From contig NZ_CP024871.1 in assembly GCF_000306675.2 (NCBI RefSeq), forward strand, positions 2,584,501 to 2,648,500: a stretch of DNA of 64,000 bases, in the 5' to 3' direction. The first letter of the stretch is position 1. Each line of letters starts with the position of its first letter. The notes below the pieces were generated by a model. The model saw only the letters and a program-made list of their open reading frames with translations. It ran no database searches and was not told the origin of the DNA. The translations under genes and the position numbers were made by a program. Below, piece after piece: positions 1-20,811 of this stretch. This stretch comes from Leptospira mayottensis 200901116. Its GTDB lineage: Bacteria > Spirochaetota > Leptospiria > Leptospirales > Leptospiraceae.

Positions 1-1
1 G

Positions 2-502
<501 letters not shown>

Positions 503-604
503 TACTTCGGAAAATCGGTTTACAGAGGCCCGCACTTTCGAAACCTGTATTTAGAGCCTTTTCACCCTCACTTGCAGGCTCGAAACCAGAATTAAAGGTA
601 TCTC

Positions 605-1598
<994 letters not shown>

Positions 1599-1623
1599 TT
1601 TCGAATCGAATTTCGTAAAAATA

Positions 1624-1655
1624 AAAAAGCCGCAATTTATATGCGGCTTTTTTTA
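1624..1655 (+). terminator. Intrinsic terminator after the lyase gene
   Basis: A perfect stem AAAGCCGCA/TGCGGCTTT with a short AT loop is followed by a run of T, starting 26 bases after the lyase stop. It is A/T-symmetric, so it could also stop transcription of the convergent small gene that ends at 1751. Confidence 0.8.
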
Positions 1656-1750
1656 TATTCCATTTTCGGATGAAGTTAAAAAACAATTTCTTACACTCGA
1701 ACCTCTTACCGAGTTATACACCAATCAAGATCCAATTTTAGGTTTATTAT

Positions 1751-2209
<459 letters not shown>

Positions 2210-2601
2210 ACCTATAATCTAATTATCTTATCGGAAAATATGGTTCTCTCTCTACCACTAATAGCTTATAAGACGAATTTTCCAGGAAAAAAATTTTCTT
2301 TCGATTGGAGCTCGAAAAAAGGCTTCAAAATCGATGAAGGATCTTGAAAATTGCACTCCGACCGTGTTAAAAACACATTCCTAATTAAATTATCCTGACA
2401 ACCGTCCGAGAAAAATTATCTGAAAGGAAACACTTTAAGTTTGAACGAGACAAATTCAGAAAGATTACTTTTTCCTACATTCATCAAGTTATCCTTCCCA
2501 ATTTTGTAGTAAACTTTAAAAATCACGAAAGAAAATTCTCCTTCCAAAAGAATACCGAATTTCTATTCCTGCAAAAGGTAAAATGATAGATTTCAAGGGA
2601 A
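2210..2601. other. Intergenic region, no gene seen
   Basis: About 390 AT-rich bases between two minus-strand genes. All frames are short and broken. No repeat element, strong hairpin or RNA gene was recognised; the promoter of the small hypothetical gene should lie at its left end, close to 2210-2280. Confidence 0.5.
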
Positions 2602-3604
<1,003 letters not shown>

Positions 3605-3616
3605 TGAATTGTGGTC

Positions 3617-3706
<90 letters not shown>

Positions 3707-3746
3707 CTTTAAATCGAAAAATCGGACCTCAACCTTTAGAGTCGGG

Positions 3747-4844
<1,098 letters not shown>

Positions 4845-5144
4845 AATCCGACAACGACGAACAAATACATTAGTTAAATCTAATTTATTGTTTGCAAACA
4901 TTAACTTAACGCGAGTTCGACGTAGATAACTACTTATTTTTCCGTAAACAATCTATGAAAACTCCCGCGTTTGAGACAGACTCTGATTTTCTTACATCGA
5001 ATCCGCATTAGTTTATGAATAAGACAGGTAATCTCGGTTTGAGCAAAAACCAATTGAAATCGAAAAAGGTCTCCCGTATCGTGAAATCGTTTTCGCTTTT
5101 CCAATAGGTTTTTGTAGGAAAATTCTACAAAAGAAATTTTACTT
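4845..5144. other. Intergenic region with degenerate repeat pieces
   Basis: No gene is seen. Bases about 4916-4955 read in reverse contain a TTTACGGAAA...GTTATCTACGTCGAAC pattern that recurs at about 34971-35005, and the TTTGAGACAGACTCT at 4970-4984 resembles the inverted-repeat end of the 170-bp elements described below. The region therefore seems to be built of repeat debris. Confidence 0.45.
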
Positions 5145-5314
5145 AGAACCCGTCTCAAAACCTCGTAATCTAGGAGCCTCGACGAGAACTTAGGGGTTAT
5201 AAAACATGCTCGAAAGCTACCAAAGGGACGTAATTTGTGGGAACTTCCATGTTTTATTACGAACTTACTGAATCATTGTAACTGATTTCTTGAAAGGTTT
5301 TTAAGACAGGCTCT
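5145..5314 (+). repeat. MITE-like inverted-repeat element, family A, copy 1
   Basis: A non-coding 170-bp unit. Its left end AGAACCCGTCTCAAAACCT is an imperfect inverted copy of its right end AGGTTTTTAAGACAGGCTCT. The interior (for example TCGACGAGAACTTA and TATTACGAACTTACTGAATC) recurs with high identity at 7114-7281 and, inverted, at 31095-31262. It has no reading frame, so it would have to be moved by a transposase supplied elsewhere. Confidence 0.8.
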
Positions 5315-5352
5315 TATTCAAATACTTTTCTTTTCGAAAAATTTCTGTAGAA

Positions 5353-6852
<1,500 letters not shown>

Positions 6853-7113
6853 GATATTTCAATCTTTAGTCATAAACTCATTCCGTTCTTATTTCCTAGT
6901 TTCAACCGAGAGATAAGAAATTCAAATGTAGTATATAGAAACCCCTTTGAAATAAAACTTATTTTTTACTTTTAATTTGTCAATTTCCTACCACAAAGAG
7001 AACCAAAACTGTAAAAACCATTACAGCCCTTTGAAATAACCAAAATAACGATGTGAATCGTGCCATGAGTGTCCCAAAGCTCAAAATAAGCCTTAACAGC
7101 ACGACAAATCATA
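6853..7113. other. Intergenic region, promoter side of the FapA gene
   Basis: About 260 AT-rich bases upstream of the FapA-family gene and before the second family A element. No gene or RNA was recognised. It should contain the promoter of the minus-strand FapA-family gene. Confidence 0.4.
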
Positions 7114-7281
7114 AGCGCCTCTCTCAAAACCTCAGAATATAGGAACCTCGACGAGAACTTAACAGTTATAAAATATGCTCGAACGTTCGTAGACTACCAA
7201 AGGGGCGTAATTGGTGGCAACTTCTATATTTTATTACGAACTTACTGAATCATTGTAACTAAGATTTTTAAGACAGGCTCT
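7114..7281 (+). repeat. MITE-like inverted-repeat element, family A, copy 2
   Basis: A second copy of the 170-bp element seen at 5145-5314, in the same orientation, with the same ends (CCTCTCTCAAAACCTC left, TTTTTAAGACAGGCTCT right) and interior. Its right end lies three bases from the left inverted repeat of the IS110-type element, so the insertion sequence sits immediately next to this repeat. Confidence 0.8.
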
Positions 7282-7335
7282 GATATGGCGCCCCCATCCG
7301 GAGCCGTAAATATTTTTTCGCATTTTTTTTTAATC

Positions 7336-7550
<215 letters not shown>

Positions 7551-7564
7551 ACATTACTCTAACT

Positions 7565-8694
<1,130 letters not shown>

Positions 8695-8697
8695 TAT

Positions 8698-8750
<53 letters not shown>

Positions 8751-8919
8751 ATAAAAAAGAATTTTACCACCACTTAAAACAACAAACGTTGATTTCTATT
8801 TTTTCTACATCCTGTTCCAAGTTTAGACATTTCCGAAGACAAATTTTTCGGAAAAAACAAAAGAACCGAAATTTAATTCGACAACTATGGGGAATGTAAA
8901 GCTCTAAAAAAATCCACGC

Positions 8920-10014
<1,095 letters not shown>

Positions 10015-10105
10015 GTTTTTTTAAATTGGGGTCGATACGATATCGTGTTCGGGTATCCTCAATTTTTTCTTTGTTAAGATTGCTTTTTAGTTTGTATTCT
10101 TCGGC

Positions 10106-11128
10106 TTATTTTCGCTGACTCAAAATGTCTTCGATTCTTAAATTCCAAAATCTTTGTCTATCCGGATTTGCGACCGCAGCCTTTCGAAACCAATCAATCG
10201 CCTCGTCTAAGTAACCGTTGTTTAGATAATAATATGCTATGTTTGCAAGCGCCCCCTCGGATCGATTTCCAGATTGGGCCAAGGCACGTTTCCAAACCTC
10301 TAACGCGCCCGGTTTTATTAAAAAAATTCCGTTGTTCTCATTATCTCCTTTTCCGAAATATTGGAAGCCTTCTTCCAATAATTTCTGCACATTCGGGTCA
10401 GAATCCTTCCGGATCAAATTCAGTCTCGTATATTCCCACTGAGGAAAAATCTTTCTTGTATGAGATATACCTACGTTCTTCAAGGCAATTTTTCCCGCTC
10501 TGATCAGATTTGGGCAAGTCCGTTGTCCAAAATCATTGTATCCTCTTTCAATTTCAGAAATTTCAAACGATCTTATCTTCTGATTTTTAAAATCAATCAG
10601 ATATGTTTTGATTTTCACCTGAACTTCCATCAGCCCAGTCTCCTCTTCGTCTTCTTTATCTCTAGGATAGTAGGCACGCTCCTCGAACTTCACGAGTTCT
10701 TTATAAGGAACCTTTTCTATCTTACATTCTCCGAATTTTAGGTGCGCTTCAGAAATGAATACGAAGTCTTCATTGAATAATTTTCTAAATCGCGGCATCT
10801 CATTGCGAATTTCCTCGATCGAAGTACTCTCTAGAATTTTCGAAGTATAGGTTTGATTGAGATACTGAAACGAATAAAGACGATTGTAATAAACGGATGA
10901 AAACAGATGAAAAAAACTTTTAGCCAATTCTCCTTCGATCGATTCTTTCGGATGAGAAGGGACCACAATAGGTAGGATGTAGAATGGAATTTTTTTACGC
11001 GGAATATTCTGCAAAAGACTCCTCAAGACCCTGCCCCCTTCATCGTCTGAAAAGACAGGAAAATAAAGTCTCGGCCTAACTCTCAATTGATGAGTGTTCC
11101 CGTAAATGTAGCGCAGTGTAATTGGCAA
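10106..11128 (-). CDS. Hypothetical TPR-like protein, 5' end uncertain
   Basis: A protein of at least 340 residues whose C-terminus (about 255-335) reads as tetratricopeptide-type helical repeats (ALANIAYYYLNNGYLDEAIDWF, then AAVANPDRQRFWNLRIE). The rest is mixed alpha/beta and not recognised. The only start codon in frame is TTG at 11128, yet protein-like sequence continues upstream in the same frame (PYIQVRYVDTASEPKKD) to a TAA at 11198-11200, with no ATG. The gene may therefore have lost its real N-terminus, perhaps an export signal, through a stop mutation or frameshift. It may be a lipoprotein relic or use a non-standard start. Confidence 0.55.
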   Translation of the reverse strand: MPITLRYIYGNTHQLRVRPRLYFPVFSDDEGGRVLRSLLQNIPRKKIPFYILPIVVPSHPKESIEGELAKSFFHLFSSVYYNRLYSFQYLNQTYTSKILESTSIEEIRNEMPRFRKLFNEDFVFISEAHLKFGECKIEKVPYKELVKFEERAYYPRDKEDEEETGLMEVQVKIKTYLIDFKNQKIRSFEISEIERGYNDFGQRTCPNLIRAGKIALKNVGISHTRKIFPQWEYTRLNLIRKDSDPNVQKLLEEGFQYFGKGDNENNGIFLIKPGALEVWKRALAQSGNRSEGALANIAYYYLNNGYLDEAIDWFRKAAVANPDRQRFWNLRIEDILSQRK

Positions 11129-11200
11129 AGAAGAAGAAAAAAAATCCTTTTTAGGTTCAGAAGCTGTGTCGACATATCTTACTTGAATATATGGATTTTA

Positions 11201-11463
11201 ACAGAGTAAAGGTTGTATTTTTTCAAAAAACGTAATTAACATTTTACACAAGCTTTTTGGAAATCGGATCTATAACCTATCTCAAAGCCCTAAAAGAAAT
11301 CAATTATAATCATTTTAGTAAGTTCATTATAAAACGACATCACGTCAAGCGGTTCAAACGGTCTTCATTGTTTTTAAACGCTTATAGAAGTTTCTACAAT
11401 CCGAGATTTTGGGATAGATTCTTGTTTGAAAAATTCTTTTGATCAAAACGACCTTGAAAATCC
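11201..11463. other. Intergenic region, nothing recognised
   Basis: AT-rich stretch between the CheX-like gene and the TPR-like gene. A short open frame on the plus strand has no ribosome site or family resemblance. Nothing functional was seen. Confidence 0.35.
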
Positions 11464-13154
<1,691 letters not shown>

Positions 13155-13176
13155 AAGCAGATTGCCGTTAATATAT

Positions 13177-13957
<781 letters not shown>

Positions 13958-14210
13958 CTCAGTCCCTGGATTAAAAGATCGAAAATATAAGAACCTATTC
14001 CAAAAGAAACTAAAGTGTCGCTCTCTAAGAATCGCTTCCTCAGGTTTTGGGACGCGCTGTAAAATACCAATAACTTGACCTCGCGTCGATCCCTTTCGGA
14101 TTCGCTGGACCGAACTCACGTTATTTTACCACTCGGACACATGAAAAAAGTAAGTTAGACGATATTTCATAGGAGATATCCTGAACGAAATAACAAAAAA
14201 CAACCTGAGC
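13958..14210. other. Intergenic region, nothing recognised
   Basis: No gene seen. A piece at 14010-14060 with GAACCTATTCCAAAAG on its left and AGGTTTTGGGACG on its right looks like a short remnant with the same terminal motif as the inverted-repeat elements elsewhere in the window, but this is weak. Confidence 0.3.
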
Positions 14211-14411
14211 TTATCTTATTATAGTAATATATCTAATGCGTACCGCAGAAAAAGCGCGCCAACGTTGAAATCTCCGTTTGAGCTCTGCGAATTTCTTGAT
14301 CGAAGATTCCACATGTATTTCCCATTTTTCCGAATCTGTCGGATTTATTCCGTAGAAATTTCTCATTCCCTTTGAAAAAATGAGTCGCTTCACTTCGGCT
14401 GTTACTTCTTT
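14211..14411 (-). pseudogene. In-frame tail module after the WGR-LRR gene
   Basis: Directly after the TGA of the WGR-LRR gene, in the same frame, codons continue as KEVTAEVKRLIFSKG...PTDSEKWEIHVESSIKKF. The same module is found at 17839-18042 (KELTAEVKLLIFAKE...PTDPEKMEIHVESSIREF) and, truncated, just after the second WGR gene (about 16543-16616). It is thus a conserved tail that now lies outside the annotated protein, either as a relic, a small separate gene, or a read-through extension. Confidence 0.5.
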
Positions 14412-16436
14412 TCAGGAAAAATACAGCGTGATCCGGGAATTGATCTGCGCCATTTTATTTTTTACTTCTTCCTGGTTTTGTGCAATCGGGTTATTGCCGA
14501 TTTTTAATTCACGCAACGCTTTCATTTCGGAAAGGAACTCCGGCAATTCGGATATCCGGTTATCGTTCATCCAAAGCTCCTTGAGCTTTTTCAGCTCTTT
14601 GAGAATTTCCGGAATTTCCGCGAATTTATTATTCTCTAAAGATAAGTCTTCCAAAGATTTCAATTGAGCAATAGACACCGGAAGAGAGGCAAGTCCGTTG
14701 TTACTAAGATAAAGACCTTCCAATTTTTTGAAGTTTCCGAATAGATCGGATAATTCTTCGAGCTGATTTCCATCCAAGTCCAAGGATTCCAAGTTGGGAA
14801 ATTGCACGAGGGATTTAGGCAACTTGGAAATTCGGTTTTCTCCAAGGCTTAATTCCTTCACGGATTCCAATTCCACGTTCAGATCGGGCAAGTTTGAAAT
14901 ACGATTTTCCGGCAGACTAATTCGGATTAATTTTTTCAGGTCGACGATTTCGACCGGGATCGTTTCCAATTCGTTCCGCCAAACCAGAAGCTGCTCTAAA
15001 TTGGGAAAATTGCGGATCCCCTCCAAAGAAGCCAGTCGATTTTCGTAGAGTCCCAGTTCTTTGACCTGGACAAAAGCGCGGGTTAGATTGGAAATCCCGG
15101 TAATGACGTTTCTCGCCAAATCTATCTTTTCAAGGTTTTTTAAATCCGCCAATCGTTCCGGGAACTCAATCAATTGATTGTCTATGACAATCAGTTCCTT
15201 TAACTTTGAAAGTCGGTAAACGAATTCCGGTATTTCTCCCAGAGCGTTGTTGTTTAGACAAAGTTTTTCGACGTTTGAAAAATTCGGTAGATTCGTTTTA
15301 TTTTCCGTAAAGGGACCGTTATCGGTAAAATACAAGGATCGAAGCGAAGATATCCCCAGCAGAAAATCGGGAAACTCGGTTAATTGCACCTCTTCAATAG
15401 AAATAGTGCGGATATTTTTCAATTCGCAAAGGCTTTTCAAGGAAGTGATTTTTTTACAATTTGAAAGAGAGAACTCCTTTAGATTTTCGAAAAGACCGAT
15501 GTCGCTAAGATCAATCTCTTCGGCTTCCAAAACGCTTATGGACTCACTCCCTTTGGAATAGTACTTGAAGAGAGGAGATTTGCCGAGCTTGAGCGTCGGA
15601 TACAGATCTTTTTGTTCTTTCGTTGTCGAGTCGAAAAAGACAAAAGCGTCTTCGTCGTGATAATAGGAAAACATTAGAAAATACGGTTGTTGTTTCGGAA
15701 TTCTTATGAAAACTTCCGTCTCGGTCGTTTTGCGGATCACTTCTTGAGCCAAACGGCAAAGAATATCCTTCACTATTGAAAAATCCTCGTCTCCCCAAAC
15801 TTCGCGGATTTTCACCGGTTTTTGCTTCAGATGGTTTTTTATAAAATTAAAAAAATCTAGGATCGGAATATTTCGAATAGAACCATCGACTAACGCGCTT
15901 TCGGGATCGTTACTTTCCAAATCGTAATCGAATTCGATGCAGTGATCCGTGTTTGCGTCGTCCCATCGTATATCAAAAATGCCGACGGGAGATTTTTCGC
16001 TTTTACCCAGTTCTTCCCAATAGAGATAAACCGCGTCGAAAACTTCTCCGGCTAAAGTTTCCCAATTCATCTTTTGCAATAGTTTAGAATACGTCGATGA
16101 TTCGAAATCTCCAACGCGAACCTTCAAGAATTTATGAAATGTTTCGGAAAGCAAAGAATCCGGTTTTTTTATCTCCGACTTTTTCTGCGGTGCATTTTTT
16201 TTTGCGACCGGTGCGGAAGAAGCTCGCTCTTCTCCTTCCATATATCCCTTCTTCAACTTCTCACTCAAAAGCTTCTTCGCTTCCTTCTGACATTCCCCTT
16301 TGCTGCCGAATGTTTTTGTCTGCGTTTGCCCGGCTGTTCCGGTTTTCCCATAGGTTACAGTAAAAGAAGTTCCGGAAACTTCTATGTTCCAAAATTTGTC
16401 AGACTTGTCGTCTTTGTAGGTGAGGTGGTGTTTCAT
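14412..16436 (-). CDS. WGR-domain protein with leucine-rich repeats
   Basis: A 674-residue cytoplasmic protein. Residues about 1-70 are a WGR domain ([19 protein letters not shown], then TAGQ), the DNA- or protein-binding module found in PARPs and MolR-type bacterial proteins. Residues about 90-300 form an unrecognised alpha/beta domain. Residues about 305-660 are some 14 leucine-rich repeats of variable length (for example [20 protein letters not shown]). The WGR-coding part and 180 bases upstream are almost identical to those of the next gene, with a completely different continuation. Function is unknown; LRR surfaces usually bind proteins. Neighbouring immunity-type genes suggest a role in competition or protection, but that is inference. 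Confidence 0.85.
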   Translation of the reverse strand: MKHHLTYKDDKSDKFWNIEVSGTSFTVTYGKTGTAGQTQTKTFGSKGECQKEAKKLLSEKLKKGYMEGEERASSAPVAKKNAPQKKSEIKKPDSLLSETFHKFLKVRVGDFESSTYSKLLQKMNWETLAGEVFDAVYLYWEELGKSEKSPVGIFDIRWDDANTDHCIEFDYDLESNDPESALVDGSIRNIPILDFFNFIKNHLKQKPVKIREVWGDEDFSIVKDILCRLAQEVIRKTTETEVFIRIPKQQPYFLMFSYYHDEDAFVFFDSTTKEQKDLYPTLKLGKSPLFKYYSKGSESISVLEAEEIDLSDIGLFENLKEFSLSNCKKITSLKSLCELKNIRTISIEEVQLTEFPDFLLGISSLRSLYFTDNGPFTENKTNLPNFSNVEKLCLNNNALGEIPEFVYRLSKLKELIVIDNQLIEFPERLADLKNLEKIDLARNVITGISNLTRAFVQVKELGLYENRLASLEGIRNFPNLEQLLVWRNELETIPVEIVDLKKLIRISLPENRISNLPDLNVELESVKELSLGENRISKLPKSLVQFPNLESLDLDGNQLEELSDLFGNFKKLEGLYLSNNGLASLPVSIAQLKSLEDLSLENNKFAEIPEILKELKKLKELWMNDNRISELPEFLSEMKALRELKIGNNPIAQNQEEVKNKMAQINSRITLYFS

Positions 16437-16615
16437 GATTTATCTCCAAAACGAATTTTAGTATATTAGAATTTTATAAATATATTGTTGATTTAGATTA
16501 TTTCTTACCCAGAAATAAGTTAGCTCATGTTTCTTGATTATATTTTCGTTTGAGCTCCACAAATTCCCTGATCGAAGATTCTACATGTATTTCCATCTTT
16601 TCCGGATCTGTCGGA
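16231..16615 (-). repeat. 385-bp direct repeat, copy 1 (WGR 5' module)
   Basis: This segment covers the WGR-coding start of the LRR gene, its leader, and the truncated tail module behind the neighbouring gene. It matches 17545-17929 base for base at a fixed offset of 1314, with one difference seen (16437 A versus 17751 G). Such recent identity points to duplication or gene conversion. Confidence 0.9.
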
Positions 16616-16640
16616 CGATTTCTCAAAGAATGGGAAGAAA

Positions 16641-17750
16641 TCACCAATTCTTTGCGCGTTTTACAAGAGTTACGAATTCTTCGTCTTTTCTAAACGAATT
16701 AAACCAATTCGACATGAACCATTTTTTGGGGCAATCGAGTCTTATACCATGAGCCACATACTGTAAGAGCATTTTTTTGTCTTTTTGGACGGCGTAATGA
16801 CGAGCTAAAGAAAAAGCGAGATTCTTATACGTAATTGAGGCTGGTACCATAGCGAGTCCCGCTTCGAGAATCTCATTATTCTCAAACAAAACACCTGCAT
16901 CAATTGTGAGTGAGGCAATTCCTTCCCCTACACGAAATTGGTTGTAGACAAGTTTGTTAGGAAAGCCGAGGGTAGGGACAATCGCGAGATAAGCATCCAA
17001 TATGGCCTTGAAGTTCTTCGGTTTTTTCTTTTCGTAAAATTCATCCATGCGTCCAAATACGTGGTCTATAATAAGTCCCTGGACTTTGTCGTCCGGTACA
17101 AGATCTTCCATCTTTCTGATGAGGGCACAAATTTCTTCTAGACTCTTCTTTTTTATGTAGTGTTCTACATTTAATTCAAAGTCCAATTGCTCCAGCAATT
17201 CCTTATTCTGCTTCGATTTGGGTTTTTGAGTTTTTTTAAGCTCGTTCTTATATTCGACAAATTTCTTCTTGTAAAACTTTTTCGCGTCGCTTTGTTTTAG
17301 TCCCGTTTCCTTTTTGATGCGCTGGCTGTAGCCCTCTTCCTCTTCGTCGGTTAAGCCGATGAGTATTCCATCACAGGCACTGCATAAGACTTCCAGTACG
17401 GTTTTTCTATCGGCGCCAGTCACGCTCGTCAGCAGTTGATCTCCTATGGCGATGATTTTGTGAAATTCCGACTCTTTTAAAAAATTGCTTAAATTGATCT
17501 CATTTTTCTTGTCTGTAGAAGCGGATTTCGTTTTAGCAAAATTATCTCCTTCCATATATCCCTTCTTCAACTTCTCACTCAAAAGCTTCTTCGCTTCCTT
17601 CTGACATTCCCCTTTGCTGCCGAATGTTTTTGTCTGCGTTTGCCCGGCTGTTCCGGTTTTCCCATAGGTTACAGTAAAAGAAGTTCCGGAAACTTCTATG
17701 TTCCAAAATTTGTCAGACTTGTCGTCTTTGTAGGTGAGGTGGTGTTTCAT
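16641..17750 (-). CDS. WGR-domain protein with helical C-terminal module
   Basis: A 369-residue protein whose first 68 residues are identical to the WGR domain of the downstream WGR-LRR protein. The rest is all-helical and charged (residues about 90-365), with repeated helices such as [30 protein letters not shown] and [20 protein letters not shown], resembling an alpha-solenoid. The closing [17 protein letters not shown] is a pattern seen at the end of helical-repeat proteins of immunity type. Its 3' end abuts a truncated copy of the tail module. Function is unknown. It belongs to a set of proteins with one N-terminus and changing C-termini. Confidence 0.75.
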   Translation of the reverse strand: MKHHLTYKDDKSDKFWNIEVSGTSFTVTYGKTGTAGQTQTKTFGSKGECQKEAKKLLSEKLKKGYMEGDNFAKTKSASTDKKNEINLSNFLKESEFHKIIAIGDQLLTSVTGADRKTVLEVLCSACDGILIGLTDEEEEGYSQRIKKETGLKQSDAKKFYKKKFVEYKNELKKTQKPKSKQNKELLEQLDFELNVEHYIKKKSLEEICALIRKMEDLVPDDKVQGLIIDHVFGRMDEFYEKKKPKNFKAILDAYLAIVPTLGFPNKLVYNQFRVGEGIASLTIDAGVLFENNEILEAGLAMVPASITYKNLAFSLARHYAVQKDKKMLLQYVAHGIRLDCPKKWFMSNWFNSFRKDEEFVTLVKRAKNW

Positions 17751-17929
17751 GGTTTATCTCCAAAACGAATTTTAGTATATTAGAATTTTATAAATATATT
17801 GTTGATTTAGATTATTTCTTACCCAGAAATAAGTTAGCTCATGTTTCTTGATTATATTTTCGTTTGAGCTCCACAAATTCCCTGATCGAAGATTCTACAT
17901 GTATTTCCATCTTTTCCGGATCTGTCGGA
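17545..17929 (-). repeat. 385-bp direct repeat, copy 2 (WGR 5' module)
   Basis: Partner of 16231-16615. It holds the WGR-coding start and leader of the helical-module gene and most of the intact tail module. Recombination between the two copies would delete 1314 bases, fusing this leader to the LRR gene. Confidence 0.9.
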
Positions 17930-18042
17930 TCTATTTCGTAGAAATTTATCTTTTCCTTTGCGAAAATAAGCAGCTTCACTTCGGCTGTTAATTCTTTCTT
18001 TGTTGCAAAGGTGGTTTCGGTGACATTACCCGCCTCTCCCAT
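17839..18042 (-). CDS. Small open frame carrying the conserved tail module
   Basis: A 67-residue frame, VTETTFATKKELTAEVKLLIF followed by a PTDPEKMEIHVESSIREFV segment and a basic end (ELKRKYNQET). It is the best-preserved of three tail modules in the island. It overlaps the 3' end of the preceding gene in another frame, so it may be the frameshifted C-terminus of that protein rather than a free gene. A weak GGGGGT lies before the ATG. Low certainty that it is translated. Confidence 0.35.
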   Translation of the reverse strand: MGEAGNVTETTFATKKELTAEVKLLIFAKEKINFYEIDPTDPEKMEIHVESSIREFVELKRKYNQET

Positions 18043-18560
18043 ACCCCCGCATGCTGCCTAAGCGTTAGGCCTTGAACGTTAAAGCGCCAAAACTTCGGTG
18101 AGTTGACCGGAGAAGGCGGTTTATTGGAATTGAAATCGTTTTTTACGAAGTAGCGTTCTTTTCCCTGCTCGTCTTCTTGCTTAGCTTTTTTTAAAATCTT
18201 GGCATCGAAATTTTGGAAGCCCTCTTCTGTCACGATGAATTTGTTTTTCGGCTCCTCGTACTCTGACCAATACGTGAGAGCAATAACAAAAGGCTTTTGG
18301 AAATTTGCCTTTTGGAACATCCGCTTTTGCAGCATCTTTTCAATGGCAAGATTCAACAAATTTTCGTTCTCGTCGACGCTTTCTATCCTTGTTTTAATGG
18401 GAAATTGGTCGAAATTGTCCGCGTTCCATTCTCTACAGAAATCAAAACTCAACCCAAATCCTTCGGAGTCTTCGAAAATAGTCGCGTGTAAGGCGACGTA
18501 TATTTTGTTCAAGTCGGCGACAAATGTCTCTAGTTGCGCCGTGATCTCGTCTGCTTTCAT
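17988..18560 (-). CDS. Unknown module of a probably broken WGR protein
   Basis: A 190-residue frame without a recognised family. Residues 1-165 look like a real mixed alpha/beta domain (for example GFGLSFDFCREWNADNF, then PFVIALTYWSEYEEPKNKF). The last 25 residues, across a small palindrome at 18056-18070, look non-natural, and the tail module continues in another frame, so a frameshift is likely. The ATG region aligns with the KKGYMEG linker that ends the WGR domain in the two neighbours, and a decayed WGR-coding stretch lies directly upstream. I infer the C-terminal part of a third WGR fusion gene; it may still be translated. Confidence 0.5.
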   Translation of the reverse strand: MKADEITAQLETFVADLNKIYVALHATIFEDSEGFGLSFDFCREWNADNFDQFPIKTRIESVDENENLLNLAIEKMLQKRMFQKANFQKPFVIALTYWSEYEEPKNKFIVTEEGFQNFDAKILKKAKQEDEQGKERYFVKNDFNSNKPPSPVNSPKFWRFNVQGLTLRQHAGVWERRVMSPKPPLQQRKN

Positions 18561-18689
18561 ATACTTTTCCTAGCTATCGAAAGTTTTTGCCTACACCTGG
18601 CCGTGCCTGTTCCCCATACACCACAGCGAATGAATTCCGAAAAACTTATATGTTTTAAAATTTATCAGATTTTTCGTCTGGTGTTTCAT
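18561..18689 (-). pseudogene. Decayed WGR-domain 5' end
   Basis: Read on the minus strand from 18689 the codons give MKHQTKNLINFK..., then GNRHGQV, a degraded copy of the WGR start [15 protein letters not shown] and YGKTGTAGQ. At the base level, stretches such as AATCTGATAAATTTT and GGGAACAGGCACGGCCAGG still align with the intact copies at 17750 and 16436. Frameshifts and a deletion of about 70 bases remove its function. Confidence 0.65.
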
Positions 18690-19458
<769 letters not shown>

Positions 19459-20040
19459 CTAATGCTGACTTGTTACAAAAACGTTAGCAAAATTTAAAGA
19501 TATTAGATCGATTAAATCAATGAAGAAATGAATAAACTCTTCTACTTCACCTTCGAGTTCTTCGATCTCATTGCTATTGAACTGCAATAATGAAACCCTT
19601 CCATCCTCGCTATAATCTGCTCCGGCTTTAAATATGCTTCCACCAATTCTGGATCTTCCCATTACTTCATAATAATTCTCATCACCTTCAAGTAGCTCCT
19701 CGAACACTTTAAAAGAAATGGCTCTTTCGGTTAATGGGTATGTAATTTCAACATCGAGATGCTGGGAATCTGATGAAATTAAAGATTTTGTATCTTTTGA
19801 AAAAAGAACAGTGCCGTACTCGGTTGTATCATCAAGTTGACAAAAAAAATATAAAATTCCTTCTGATGCTATTTCATTATCAAATTCACCGAGATTCAAT
19901 TGACATAAAAAAGGAATGTCATAGCCGTTTGCATTTTTAGGATAAGGTAAGCTCTCAGGCAAATCTGGCTTTCCTCCTAATTTTGATTTCCCCAATTTTC
20001 GTTCGCTTACCGGATCAAAATTCAGACCAATTGCATTCAT
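19459..20040 (-). CDS. YwqG-like (DUF1963) protein, immunity-type
   Basis: A 193-residue cytoplasmic protein of the YwqG/DUF1963 family. The hallmark is the N-terminal SKLGGKPDLPESLPYP followed by IPFLCQLNLGEF and, further on, ILYFFCQLDD; the C-terminus has the expected LLQFNS strand. Family members are common in toxin-immunity loci, where they are thought to neutralise a partner toxin, but many are free-standing and of unknown function. The acidic C-terminal third (EIEELEGEVEEFIHFFIDL) fits an immunity protein. It lies 24 bases after the Imm11-like gene on the same strand, so the two are probably co-transcribed. Confidence 0.75.
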   Translation of the reverse strand: MNAIGLNFDPVSERKLGKSKLGGKPDLPESLPYPKNANGYDIPFLCQLNLGEFDNEIASEGILYFFCQLDDTTEYGTVLFSKDTKSLISSDSQHLDVEITYPLTERAISFKVFEELLEGDENYYEVMGRSRIGGSIFKAGADYSEDGRVSLLQFNSNEIEELEGEVEEFIHFFIDLIDLISLNFANVFVTSQH

Positions 20041-20064
20041 TTTTTATTTTCCTAATAATGGAGT

Positions 20065-20571
<507 letters not shown>

Positions 20572-20811
20572 AACATTCTTCCTTTAACCCTAAGGTCATT
20601 TGTTTGAACATAAGTTCCGCAATTCATTTGGAAGTCAACTTTTCAAAAATTGAAAATGGTGTAAATTGTGATGTCGCAACTCTTTTGAAAGTATAGTCGC
20701 ATTAAATTTAAAAATAAAGATTCGATCTCTTAAGAATATCGCTTGAACTTGAAAGCATATGTTGTACGGCTCCATTATGCGACATTGTAAAAAGGAAATC
20801 GGAGAAAATGA
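20572..20811. promoter_or_regulatory. Divergent intergenic region of the immunity-type genes
   Basis: 240 AT-rich bases between the minus-strand Imm11-like gene and the plus-strand DUF7660-like gene. It should hold both promoters. No operator or repeat was recognised. Confidence 0.35.

Noticed and set aside
18056..18070. Possible integron attC site
   Set aside because: Only the GCCTAA/TTAGGC core is present, with no second pair of boxes at the usual 60-140 base spacing and no integrase gene in the window.
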